Source of the DNA: Variovorax sp. OK212 | GTDB taxonomy: Bacteria > Pseudomonadota > Gammaproteobacteria > Burkholderiales > Burkholderiaceae_C | Assembly: GCF_900112425.1 (NCBI RefSeq) | Contig: NZ_FOLP01000004.1 | Span: 496,001-560,000, forward strand | DNA: 64,000 bases | Direction: 5' to 3' | Shown: positions 38,262-47,269 of the stretch, one piece after another | How the letters are laid out: every line of letters starts with the position of its first letter | Position numbering within the stretch: position 1 is the first letter of the stretch | Program-made: the position numbers and the translations under genes | The notes under the pieces: generated by a model | Database searches by the model: none | Seen by the model: only the letters and a program-made list of their open reading frames with translations | What the model was told of the DNA's origin: nothing

Positions 38262-40031
38262 ATGTTGCGGCCCTCACTGAAAACAACGACTGCCATGGCC
38301 ACTGACACGCGCGCCCGCCAACGGTCCACGCAGATCGCCCTGGCCGTCACGGCCCTGTTGGGTGCGACGATGCTGCTCACCGCCCCGCGCACGCATGCAG
38401 CGGAGGCCGGAGCCACCGACACGACAGATGCCGCCGCGCTGCTCCCCATCAAGGACCCGTGCGGCACGTGCGACAGGCCGTTGGCCCAGGCTGGCGCCGT
38501 CGCCCCGCAGAGCCTGCCCGCGCCGCCACGCCCCACGGGCGCCTCGTTCAAGCTCACCGACCTGCGCCTCAACGGCGTGAAGGCGCTGAGCAACGAAGAG
38601 CTGCAGGCCATCACCGCGCCCTACATCGGGCGCGACGTCACGCTCACCGAACTCGAGGAACTCGCGAAGGCGATCACCGCGCGCTACAAGGAGCGCGGCT
38701 ACTTTCTCGCGCAGGCCGTGGTGCCGGTGCAGACGGTGCGCGACGGCATCGTCGAGATCAGCGTGATCGAAGGCCGCCTCGGCAAGGTCGACGTGGTGGT
38801 CGCGCCCGACGCGCCGATGGCCGAGTCGCGCGTGCGCGGCTTCCTGGCGCCGCTGCAGCCCGGCGAGGCCGTGAGCGCGCCCGCGTACGAACGCGCGATG
38901 CTGCTGCTGTCGGACCAGCCGGGCGTGAAGGTGTCCTCGGGCCTGCAGGAAGGCGCGCAGGCCGGCACCACGGACCTGTCGGTCGAGGTGGCGGCCGCGC
39001 CGCGCTGGGCCTTCACGGCCGAAGCCGACAACCACGGCACCAAGGAGTCGGGCCGCTACCGCGTGGGCGGCACGGCGCGCTGGCTCAGCCCCTTCGGCAT
39101 CGGCGACAACCTCGACATGCGCGTGATGGTCTCCGACAGCAACGCGCTGCAGTTCGGCCGCATCGCCTACGAGGCGCCCATCGGCACCAGCGGCCTGCGC
39201 GCGGGCATCGGCCTGTCGCGCGTGAGCTACGAGCTGGGCGGGCAGTTCGTCGACCTCGATGCGCGCGGTCGCGCCAACGTGCTCGACTTCTCGCTGAACT
39301 ACCCGCTGATCCGCCAGCGCCAGCAGAACCTGTTCCTGCGCCTGGGCATCGACGTGAAGGACCTCACCGACGAGTTGCGCGCGGCCGAGTTCACCTCGAA
39401 GAAGCGCGTCAACGGCCTGAGCGCGGGCTGGAGCTGGGAGCGGCGCGACGAGCTGCTGGGCGGCGGCTACTGGGCCAGCTCGGGCACGCTGTACCACGGC
39501 AACCTGTCGATCAAGGACGCCGAGAGCCGCGACTTCGACCGCAGCATCACGGGCCACCGCACCGAAGGCGGCTTCACCAAGCTGAGCTTCCAGTTCTCGC
39601 GGCTGCAGTCGATCGTGCCGCGCCACTCGCTGTACCTGTCGGTGGGCGGCCAGTGGGCCAGCAAGAACCTGGACGCCTCTGAAAAGCTCGCCCTCGGCGG
39701 CGCGCGCGCGGTGCGCGCCTACCCCTCGGGCGAACTGCTGGTCGACCAGGGCCTGATCGGCACGGCCGAGTGGCGCTGGTCGGTGAACGAAGAGCTCACG
39801 CCCTTCCTGTTCTACGACGCGGCGCACGGAAAGATCGTGCGCAACCCGACGGCCTTCGACGGCATCAACAGCCACAGCCTGCGCGGCTACGGCGTGGGCC
39901 TGAGCTGGTCGCGGCCGGGCAACTTCTCGATCAACGCCACGCTCGCCTGGCGCGACGGCACCGCCCCCGCGCTGACCGACGGCGGCGGCCGCAACCCCCG
40001 GCTCTACGTGCAGCTCATCAAGGCGTTCTGA
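38262..40031 (+). CDS. TpsB (ShlB/FhaC-type) two-partner secretion transporter
   Basis: 589 residues. The signal segment is at ~12-46 (QIALAVTALLGATMLLTAP, ending T-H-A-A), then a short linker. POTRA-like domains (~85-230) contain FKLTDLRLNGVKALSNEEL, YKERGYFLAQAVVP and DGIVEISVIEGRLGKV. The 16-strand barrel (~250-589) contains ALGGARAVRAYPSGE, the loop-6 VRGY-type signature (VRAY here), and ends in an aromatic residue (IKAF), as outer-membrane beta-barrels do. It exports the TpsA protein encoded 2 bp downstream. The ATG at 38262 almost touches the CHAT gene stop; an ATG at 38295 is equally possible. Confidence 0.92.
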   Translation: MLRPSLKTTTAMATDTRARQRSTQIALAVTALLGATMLLTAPRTHAAEAGATDTTDAAALLPIKDPCGTCDRPLAQAGAVAPQSLPAPPRPTGASFKLTDLRLNGVKALSNEELQAITAPYIGRDVTLTELEELAKAITARYKERGYFLAQAVVPVQTVRDGIVEISVIEGRLGKVDVVVAPDAPMAESRVRGFLAPLQPGEAVSAPAYERAMLLLSDQPGVKVSSGLQEGAQAGTTDLSVEVAAAPRWAFTAEADNHGTKESGRYRVGGTARWLSPFGIGDNLDMRVMVSDSNALQFGRIAYEAPIGTSGLRAGIGLSRVSYELGGQFVDLDARGRANVLDFSLNYPLIRQRQQNLFLRLGIDVKDLTDELRAAEFTSKKRVNGLSAGWSWERRDELLGGGYWASSGTLYHGNLSIKDAESRDFDRSITGHRTEGGFTKLSFQFSRLQSIVPRHSLYLSVGGQWASKNLDASEKLALGGARAVRAYPSGELLVDQGLIGTAEWRWSVNEELTPFLFYDAAHGKIVRNPTAFDGINSHSLRGYGVGLSWSRPGNFSINATLAWRDGTAPALTDGGGRNPRLYVQLIKAF

Positions 40032-40033
40032 CC

Positions 40034-43000
40034 ATGAAGCAACGCAAGCAAACTCTCCAGCAACCCGCGCGGCGGCTGCCGCGGCGCCTGCAACTGCGCC
40101 CCATCGCGTTCTCGCTGATCTGCGCGGGGGTGGCGCCCGCCATGGCGCAGGTGCTGCCGTCGGGCTTCATGCCAGTCGCGGGCGGCGTCACGATGACGCA
40201 AGGCGCCGGCGTGATGAACATCAGCCAGCCGTTCCAGCGCGGCATCGTCAACTGGCAGACCTTCTCGATCGGCGCCGGCGGCACGGTCAACATCGCGCAG
40301 CCGAGCACGCGCGCCGTGCTGCTCAACCGGGTGGTGGGCGACGGCGGCACCATCCTCGCCTCGCGCATCGACGGCACGCTGAGGACCTCGCTGGCAAGCA
40401 ATCCGAACCTGCCGGGCGGCAGCGTGTTCCTCATCAACCCGAGCGGCATCGTGTTCGGCAAGGGCGCGTCGGTCAGCGTGGGCGGGCTGGTGGCCTCGAC
40501 GCTCGACATCGCCGACGACAGGTTCATGCCGGCCGGCTCGATGGACAAGGCCTTCGGCAGGAACGACGAGCTGGTCTTCGTCGGGTCCTCGGGCAGCGTG
40601 GCGCAGGTGAAGGTGGAAGGCGGCGCGTCGATCACCACCACCTCGCCCGGCGGCACCGTGGCGCTGCTCGGCGGCGCGGTGCGCAACGAGGGCGACATCA
40701 ACGTGGCGCGCGGCTCGGTCGGCCTGGTGTCGGCCAGCAAGGTCACGCTGAACCTCGACTTCGACGGCGACGGCCTCACCACCTTCAAGATCCCGGCCGA
40801 CGGGCAGACCACCTTCAAGCTCGCGGAGCTGCAGGCGGTGGACAAGAGCGCGACCGCGCAGGTCATGAACAGCGGCAGCGGCAGGATCGCGGCCGACGGC
40901 GGGCGCGTGGTGCTGATGGCCGCGTCCGACGTGGATGCGCGCCAGCTCGTGGTGAGCCAGACCGGCGTGATCCGGGCGCGCTCGCTGAGCTCGCGCAACG
41001 GCGAGATCGTGCTGGACACCGGCCGCTCGGCGCTGGAAACCAGCGAGATGCTGCTGGGCGGCACGCTCGATGCGAGTGCCGGCGAGGCGGGTGCGGCGGG
41101 CGGCTCGATCACCGCGCGCGGCGACTACATCCGCATGACCGGCCTGAGCGCGGACGCCAGCGGCAGCAGCGGCGGCACGGTGTCGGTGAAGGGCGTGGCT
41201 GCCGTCAACATGGCGCCGGACGCGAAGATCGGTGCCAACGCCACAGGGACGGCGGGTGCGAATGGCGCCGGCGGCACCGTGGACATCGATTCGCGCCACA
41301 CGCACATCTCGGGCGAGATCGCGGCGCGTGGCGCGGGCAGCGGCGCGGGCGGCACCGTCGGCACTTCGGGCAACGTGCTCGAAGTGAGCGACGGCGCGCG
41401 CATCGACGCGGCGGGCGGCGCCACGGGAGCCAACGGCAAATGGAACGTGAGCGCGCGCAGCGACCTCAACGTCGACAGCACCGTGCCCGCGTACGACGCG
41501 GTGGGCTACGGCAGCACCGTCGACGGCACGCGCGTCAGCGCGGCGGCGCTGGGCGATGCGCTCGGGCGCGCCATCGACGTCAGGCTGGCCACCGGCTCGA
41601 TCGAGGGCGAGACGCACGACGTGGTGTTCCAGTACGGCGCGGCGGTGGTCAAGTCGCAGGGGCGCGACGCGCGCCTCACGGTGGACTCGCTGCACGACAT
41701 TCGCATGCTGAACGACTCGTCGATCCGTTCGACCGCGGGCGCGCTGCATGTGGACTTCGACGCCAATGCGGGCAACACCGAACTCGGCGGCTCGATCCAG
41801 CTGGACTCCGCCTCCATTGCCACCAACGGCGGCAACATCCGCTTCTACGGCCAGGGCAATGCCGACACGGGCTATGCCACGGGCGGCGTCATCAACCTCG
41901 ACGACACCTTCTACACCGGGCAGGCCGGCATCACGCTGAGCGGCAGTTCGCTGTCGACCTGTGCAACGGCCAGCGGCGCATGCGGCGGCACGGGCGCGAT
42001 CACCCTGCGCGGGCAGGGCGTGAGCCAGGACACGGGCGCGGACCCCAACTACCGCATCAGCTCCGACGGCGTGGTGGTGCTTGGCAGCGCGCTGACCACC
42101 GGCGCGGGCAACATCGGCATCGAGGGCCGGGGCGGCATCCGCGCCAACGGCGTGCTGTTCGGCAGCACCGAGGCCGGCGACACCACGCTTCGCACGGGCA
42201 CCGGCGACGTCAACATCACCGGCAGCTCGCGCAGCTGGACCACCGACGACCCCGTGGCGGTGTACGCGGACACCATCGTGCCCAGCAGCAGCGGCGCGCC
42301 CAACGTGACGGCGGCGAACACCGCGGGCGTCATGCTGCGCAGCGCCACCATCGCGGCGGGCGGGCGCGTGAGCATCGACGGCACCGGCAGCGACACGCAG
42401 GGGCTGCTTGCGAGCACGGCCTTCGTCACCTCGGCGGCGGCGGCCAACGGCGGCACCGGCCTGGGTTTCGGCGCGGGCGACGGCGTGTCCATCGCGGGCG
42501 GCAACATCTCGGCCGGCAAGGGGCGCGACGTCTCGATCTCGGGCACGGCGGGGGGTAGCAGCTTCGTCGTCGACAACGGCGGCACCGTGACCCAGGGCAA
42601 CGACGTGACCGCCGTGCAGCTCACGATGGAGGCGGGCGAGTCGGTGCGCGCCGAAGGCGGCAGCGTGACGCTCGACGGGCGCGGCGGCGACGTGCGCGTG
42701 GCGCGCGTGCTGAGCCGCCCTTCGGGGCCGGGGCTGGTGGGCGCGAGGGCTTCCGATGCCGTGCTCGACGTCTCCAGCACCGGCGGCGCGGGCGGCACCG
42801 TTGCCCTGCGCGGGCGCAACGTGCTGCTGGACGATGCCTACGACACGCTGCCCACGATCGACGCTGGCGGCGCGGGACAGTCCGGCACCATCGACGTGCG
42901 GGCCACGCAGACCATCGCCATCGGTGCCGGCGCCAGCCTGCGCGCCGACGCGAAGTCGGCCACGGGCAACGGCGGCACCATCAACGTGATCGCGGGCGAC

Positions 43001-45484
43001 ACGCTGCGCGGCTACGGCAGCCTGTCGGCGCGCGGCGGCAGCGCCGGAGGCAACGGCGGCACCATCGAGACCTCGTCGCCCCACTTCGCGCTGCTGGGAC
43101 TGCGGGTGGACGCCTCGGCGGCCGTGGGCACGGCGGGGCGCTGGGTGATCGACCCGTTCAACGTGAACATCGCGCACGGCGTCGCGTCGGGCAGCCTCAC
43201 GGGCAACCCCTTCGACCCGCTGGCCAACTCGACCGTGCAGGACGGCGACATCAACAACGCGCTCGACGGCGGCACCAGCGTGACCATCACCACCGGCACG
43301 GGCGGCAATGCGGTCGACGGGAACATCACGTTCGCGGCGGACGCGTCCATCGTGCGCAGCAAGGGCGCCGCGCCGCTGACCTTCGAGCTCGATGCGGCGC
43401 ACAGCATCAACGCCTTCAACGGCACCACGCAGATCCAGTCGAACTCGGGCGCGCTGAACGTGGTGTTCAACGCCGGCGTGGGCGGGCAGGGCGGCACGAT
43501 CAACTACAACGGCATCATCAATACCAACGGCGGCAACGTCACTATGAATGCCGACGCCGGTCCGAGCAGCGGGTCGGCCATTTCGTTGAACGGCGCGAAG
43601 ATCGATACGCGCACCACCGCGCTCGGTGACGGCGGGCCCGGCGGCTTCGTGCAGATCTCGGGCAAGCGCAGCCTGCCGCCGACGATCTTCAACACGGTGC
43701 CGACGGTGGACCTCACCGGCGTCACCCTACAGAGCAGCACCGGCGACATCGCGATCACGGGCATCGGCCAGCACGGCGACGGCGTGCGCATCCAGAACGG
43801 CACGGCGGCCAGCCAGATCCTCACGACGAGCGGCGACATTGACATCGTGGGCATCGGCGCCAGCTACACCTACAGCCAGTCGCAGCTGTCCGTGCAGAGC
43901 GTGGACATCACCGGCGCGACGGTGGTGCGCAGCGTGGACGGCAACATCGGCATCCGCGGCCTGGTGACGCCCGGGCCGCTCGAGGCGCCATCGGGCGGCG
44001 TGCTGGTGGCCGGCACGGCCCTCGTCACGACGCTGGGCGTGGGCAGCATCGACATCGCAGGCGAGTCGCAGGCCAACGGCACGGGCGTGACCATCGCCAC
44101 GGGCGGGCGGGTCGACGGCAACAACAACGTCGTGCTGCGCGCCAGCAACAACGGCACCACCGACGCATTGGCGATCGCCGGCAGCGTGCGCGCGGGCAAC
44201 GTGCTGAACCTGCGCCCCGGCGGCGTGGACGCCGCGGGCAACGCCGTGGACCGCACCGCCAACCCCATCGCGCTGGGCGGCACGGCGGCCACGGGCTTCG
44301 CGGTGTCGGGCGCCGAGTTCGCGCGGCTCGACGCGCCCACCATCGTGGCCGGCAGCAACGCGCACGCGGCCGACATCGACGTGGTGGGTCCGCTCACCGT
44401 GCCCGGCGCGCTCACGCTGCAGAACGGCGGTGGCGGCAACATCCAGCTCGGCGGCGCGCTCACGGCGGCGAAGATCGGCTTGCTCTCGGGCGGCAACATC
44501 ACGCAGACGGCCGGCGCGCCGATCACCGCGGGCACGCTGATGGCACGCTCCACCGGCGGCAGCGTGCTGCTCGACCAGGCGGCGAACAACGTCAGCGCGG
44601 CCACCGTCGGCGGCGGCGCGGCAGGGGCGTTCCGCTACGTCGATGTCGACACGGTGCAGCTGGGCTCGGTGTCGGTCACCGGCTACGACGCCGCGGGCAA
44701 TGCGCCGCAGGCCGAGTCGGCCACTTCCATGGCGGCCGACACGGTGTTCGTGCGCACCCTCAGCGGCGACCTGCTGCTGGGCACCAACGTGAGCAGCACC
44801 AACGGCGTGGACCTGGTGGCGGGCTCGCGCTTTCAGAACCTGGGCGCCTATTCGATCGGCGGCGCGCCGTGGCGCGTGTGGGCCGACACCTGGGTGGGCG
44901 AGACGCGCGGCGGGCTGCAGGGCTCAGGCATCTACCCCAACCTGTACCACTGCGCCTACTCGGGCCTGTGCACGGTCGGCATTCCGGCGGGCGCCAACCA
45001 CTTCATCTATGCGCAGCAGCCGGTGGCCACGGTGCTCATCGGCAGCGCGAGCCGGCCCTTCGGCTATCCGAATCCGCTGTTCAGCTACCTCGTCGGCGGG
45101 CTGATCCTGGGCGACACGGGCGCGGGCTTTGCCGGCTTCCTGTTCTCGCCCGCGCTGCAGTCGAGCCCGCAGGGCGCGTACCCGATCAACGGCATGTTCA
45201 CCTCGGCCGAGGGCTATGCGGTGAACGTGGTGCCCGGCAACCTGTTCGTCGGCGGGCTGCCCAACCTGCCGCGGCCCGACACGCTGCGCGACCTGCCGGC
45301 CACCTGGGTGTACGACCGCAACATCGGCCCGCCGCCGATCTGCTTTGCCACGGGGCCGCTGGAAGGCGACCGCGCGGTGCAGGGCGCCGACGTGCTCGCG
45401 CGCGAATGGTCGCGCGTGCGCTCGCGGCCCAACCTCTCGAGTTGCGTGGACACCGAGAAGCGCAACGGCTGCGCGGACTTCTGA
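40034..45484 (+). CDS. TpsA filamentous hemagglutinin-like exoprotein
   Basis: 1816 residues. An extended signal region (1-39) is rich in Arg and Gln, then LRPIAFSLICAGVAPAMA. The TPS secretion domain follows (~40-290), with MNISQPFQRGIVNWQTFSIG, ASNPNLPGG and FLINPSGIVFG, the NPNL- and NPNGI-type motifs recognised by TpsB. The long middle is Gly/Thr/Ala-rich parallel beta-helix with many G-G-T-I/V repeats. The last ~50 residues hold three cysteines (PPICFATG, SSCVD, NGCADF), which may keep the protein on the surface as in HMW1-type adhesins. No toxin domain or Cys-peptidase tail is seen. Likely a surface adhesin or matrix protein. It follows TpsB by 2 bp; start 40034. Confidence 0.92.
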   Translation: MKQRKQTLQQPARRLPRRLQLRPIAFSLICAGVAPAMAQVLPSGFMPVAGGVTMTQGAGVMNISQPFQRGIVNWQTFSIGAGGTVNIAQPSTRAVLLNRVVGDGGTILASRIDGTLRTSLASNPNLPGGSVFLINPSGIVFGKGASVSVGGLVASTLDIADDRFMPAGSMDKAFGRNDELVFVGSSGSVAQVKVEGGASITTTSPGGTVALLGGAVRNEGDINVARGSVGLVSASKVTLNLDFDGDGLTTFKIPADGQTTFKLAELQAVDKSATAQVMNSGSGRIAADGGRVVLMAASDVDARQLVVSQTGVIRARSLSSRNGEIVLDTGRSALETSEMLLGGTLDASAGEAGAAGGSITARGDYIRMTGLSADASGSSGGTVSVKGVAAVNMAPDAKIGANATGTAGANGAGGTVDIDSRHTHISGEIAARGAGSGAGGTVGTSGNVLEVSDGARIDAAGGATGANGKWNVSARSDLNVDSTVPAYDAVGYGSTVDGTRVSAAALGDALGRAIDVRLATGSIEGETHDVVFQYGAAVVKSQGRDARLTVDSLHDIRMLNDSSIRSTAGALHVDFDANAGNTELGGSIQLDSASIATNGGNIRFYGQGNADTGYATGGVINLDDTFYTGQAGITLSGSSLSTCATASGACGGTGAITLRGQGVSQDTGADPNYRISSDGVVVLGSALTTGAGNIGIEGRGGIRANGVLFGSTEAGDTTLRTGTGDVNITGSSRSWTTDDPVAVYADTIVPSSSGAPNVTAANTAGVMLRSATIAAGGRVSIDGTGSDTQGLLASTAFVTSAAAANGGTGLGFGAGDGVSIAGGNISAGKGRDVSISGTAGGSSFVVDNGGTVTQGNDVTAVQLTMEAGESVRAEGGSVTLDGRGGDVRVARVLSRPSGPGLVGARASDAVLDVSSTGGAGGTVALRGRNVLLDDAYDTLPTIDAGGAGQSGTIDVRATQTIAIGAGASLRADAKSATGNGGTINVIAGDTLRGYGSLSARGGSAGGNGGTIETSSPHFALLGLRVDASAAVGTAGRWVIDPFNVNIAHGVASGSLTGNPFDPLANSTVQDGDINNALDGGTSVTITTGTGGNAVDGNITFAADASIVRSKGAAPLTFELDAAHSINAFNGTTQIQSNSGALNVVFNAGVGGQGGTINYNGIINTNGGNVTMNADAGPSSGSAISLNGAKIDTRTTALGDGGPGGFVQISGKRSLPPTIFNTVPTVDLTGVTLQSSTGDIAITGIGQHGDGVRIQNGTAASQILTTSGDIDIVGIGASYTYSQSQLSVQSVDITGATVVRSVDGNIGIRGLVTPGPLEAPSGGVLVAGTALVTTLGVGSIDIAGESQANGTGVTIATGGRVDGNNNVVLRASNNGTTDALAIAGSVRAGNVLNLRPGGVDAAGNAVDRTANPIALGGTAATGFAVSGAEFARLDAPTIVAGSNAHAADIDVVGPLTVPGALTLQNGGGGNIQLGGALTAAKIGLLSGGNITQTAGAPITAGTLMARSTGGSVLLDQAANNVSAATVGGGAAGAFRYVDVDTVQLGSVSVTGYDAAGNAPQAESATSMAADTVFVRTLSGDLLLGTNVSSTNGVDLVAGSRFQNLGAYSIGGAPWRVWADTWVGETRGGLQGSGIYPNLYHCAYSGLCTVGIPAGANHFIYAQQPVATVLIGSASRPFGYPNPLFSYLVGGLILGDTGAGFAGFLFSPALQSSPQGAYPINGMFTSAEGYAVNVVPGNLFVGGLPNLPRPDTLRDLPATWVYDRNIGPPPICFATGPLEGDRAVQGADVLAREWSRVRSRPNLSSCVDTEKRNGCADF

Positions 45485-45501
45485 AGAGGCTCAGAGACAG
45501 C

Positions 45502-46137
45502 TCAGAGGCCGCGCGCCCGGCGGTTGGACATGACCACGTTGTCCTTCGGAATCACCTGGCCTTCGCGCATGGCGGAGATCCATGCGTCGGTGGTGGTCAC
45601 CGCGGCGAAGTTGCTGTGGAACACCACGCTGAAGACGCGATGGATTTCCTCGGCGCTCACCTTGCCCGCGGCGTTCTCGTAAGGCAGCGCGCCGCTGGCG
45701 TCGGCCAGGAACTCCACGCTCAGGCCGCGGTGCATCGCCTCGAACACGGTGGAGGCGTTGCAGTTCTGCGTCATGTAGCCGGCCACGCTCAGCGTGTCGA
45801 TGCCGCGGCTTGCAAGCCAGTCGGCGAAGTCGGTGCCGGTGAACACGCTCGGGAAGGCCTTGGTCACGAGGTGGTCGTGCGGCCGCTTCGCGACTTCGGG
45901 GTGCAGCTGGCCGTTGTGCGTGTCGGCCTGGAACACCGGCGCGCCCTTGGGCGCATGGTGGCGCACCACCACGACCGGCGTGCCGGCGGCGCGGGCGGCG
46001 TCCATGGCCTTGGTCACGTTGGGCAGGGTGCGGTCGATGGGCGGGTACTCGATGGGCAGGCCGCCGCCTTCGAAGTACTCGTTCTGCACGTCGATCACGA
46101 CGAGGGCGCGGCGCGGGGCGGTGTTGTCGTTGCTCAT
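45502..46137 (-). CDS. isochorismatase-family cysteine hydrolase
   Basis: 211 residues. The catalytic triad is visible as Asp16 (VVIDVQNEYF), Lys93 (LVTKAFPSVF) and Cys126 (YMTQNCNAS). The fold is shared by nicotinamidases, isochorismatases and carbamoylases. It hydrolyses a small amide or vinyl-ether substrate, which cannot be specified. It is divergent from a GlxA-type regulator whose family often controls such neighbours. The start at 46137 follows GGAG, 7 bp upstream. It ends convergent to TpsA, 17 bp away. Confidence 0.88.
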   Translation of the reverse strand: MSNDNTAPRRALVVIDVQNEYFEGGGLPIEYPPIDRTLPNVTKAMDAARAAGTPVVVVRHHAPKGAPVFQADTHNGQLHPEVAKRPHDHLVTKAFPSVFTGTDFADWLASRGIDTLSVAGYMTQNCNASTVFEAMHRGLSVEFLADASGALPYENAAGKVSAEEIHRVFSVVFHSNFAAVTTTDAWISAMREGQVIPKDNVVMSNRRARGL

Positions 46138-46196
46138 GGAGGGCTCCTTCTCTGTGGCGGTTCGGATGCCTCGATTCTTCGCCTTCGCCCCGGTTC

Positions 46197-46229
46197 TTGA
46201 CAGTGGCCCGAAAGCCATTCATCGATAAG
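46197..46229 (+). promoter_or_regulatory. putative promoter of the GlxA-type regulator
   Basis: A perfect TTGACA at 46197-46202; a poor -10 candidate around CATCGATAAG (46220-46229), with spacing between 17 and 21 bp depending on the hexamer chosen. It lies 9 bp before the ATG, so the transcript leader would be very short. Tentative. Confidence 0.35.
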
Positions 46230-46237
46230 ATCGGGCC

Positions 46238-47215
46238 ATGCGCACTCCGGCCATCGAAACCATTGCCGTCGTCGCCTTCGACGGCATCAGCCCCTTCCAC
46301 CTGTCCGTGCCCTGCATGGTGTTCGGCGAAGACCGCACCGAGAGCGGCGCGCCGCGCTTTCGCATGCGCGTGTGCGCGCCGGAGCCCGGCGCGCTGCAGA
46401 CCAACGCGGGCTTCACGCTGGTGGTGCCGCACGGGCTGGAGGCCATCCGCCGCGCGCAGATCGTGGTGGTGCCTTCGTGGCGCGACGACGGCAGCGCGGC
46501 GCCGCCCGCGCTCATCCGCGCGCTGCAGGCGGCCCACCGGCGCGGCGCCACCGTGGTGGGCCTGTGCCTGGGCGCCTTCGTGCTGGCCGAGGCCGGCCTG
46601 CTCGACGGCCGCCCGGCCACCACGCACTGGAAGCTGGCGCCGGCCTTCGCCAGGCAGTACCCGCAGGTGCAGCTGCAGCCCGAGGTGCTGTACGTGGACG
46701 ACGGCAGCGTGCTCACGTCGGCCGGCACGGCCGCGGGCATCGACTGCTGCCTGCACCTGCTGCGCGTGCGCTACGGCGCCGAAACCGCCAACCGCGCCGC
46801 GCGCCGCATGGTGGTCGCGCCGCACCGCCAGGGCGGGCAGGCGCAGTACATCGAGCAGCCCGTGCCCGTTGCGGCCGAGCGCGACCGCCTCGCGCCGCTG
46901 CTCGAGTGGCTGGGCCGGCACCTGGACACGCCGCACGAACTCGACGCGCTTGCGCGCCGCGCGCTCATGAGCCGGCGCACCTTCACGCGGCGCTTTCGCG
47001 AATCCACCGGCACCACCGTCGGCCAGTGGGTGCAGAACCAGCGCCTGGCGCTGGCGCAGCGGCTGCTGGAGACCACCGACCACGCGGTCGAGCAGGTGGC
47101 GACCGGCGCGGGCTTCGGCTCGGCGGTGTCGCTGCGCAAGCATTTCATGTCGGCGTTCAAGGTGTCGCCCACGGCGTACCGCCGGCAGTTCTCGCGGGCC
47201 GACGCGCCGGCCTGA
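46238..47215 (+). CDS. GlxA-family transcriptional regulator (DJ-1-like + AraC HTH)
   Basis: 325 residues. Residues ~5-190 are a DJ-1/PfpI-like domain with GLCLGAFVLAEAGLLDGR, where the nucleophile-elbow Cys is present. Residues ~225-318 are an AraC-type double helix-turn-helix (LDALARRALMSRRTFTRRFR, VEQVATGAGFGSAVSLRKHF). Such regulators sense small nitrogen compounds in several bacteria. Divergent position points to the isochorismatase-like gene as target. The start at 46238 is the first in-frame ATG. Confidence 0.93.
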   Translation: MRTPAIETIAVVAFDGISPFHLSVPCMVFGEDRTESGAPRFRMRVCAPEPGALQTNAGFTLVVPHGLEAIRRAQIVVVPSWRDDGSAAPPALIRALQAAHRRGATVVGLCLGAFVLAEAGLLDGRPATTHWKLAPAFARQYPQVQLQPEVLYVDDGSVLTSAGTAAGIDCCLHLLRVRYGAETANRAARRMVVAPHRQGGQAQYIEQPVPVAAERDRLAPLLEWLGRHLDTPHELDALARRALMSRRTFTRRFRESTGTTVGQWVQNQRLALAQRLLETTDHAVEQVATGAGFGSAVSLRKHFMSAFKVSPTAYRRQFSRADAPA

Positions 47216-47253
47216 GCGGCCTGAGCGGCGTGATCGGCGTGATCGGCGCGAGC
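47209..47253. repeat. five tandem 9-bp units at the GlxA gene end
   Basis: GGCCTGAGC twice, GGCGTGATC twice, then GGCGCGAGC, spanning the GlxA stop codon (47213-47215) and the gap to the convergent kinase gene. It looks like recent replication slippage; each unit carries a potential TGA. Confidence 0.6.
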
Positions 47254-47269
47254 GACTTGACCGGCTCGT

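Noticed and set aside
40004..43402. A long open minus-strand frame opposite TpsA.
   Set aside because: It is His/Arg/Ala-rich without motifs, and the plus strand carries the clear TPS protein with signal and secretion motifs.
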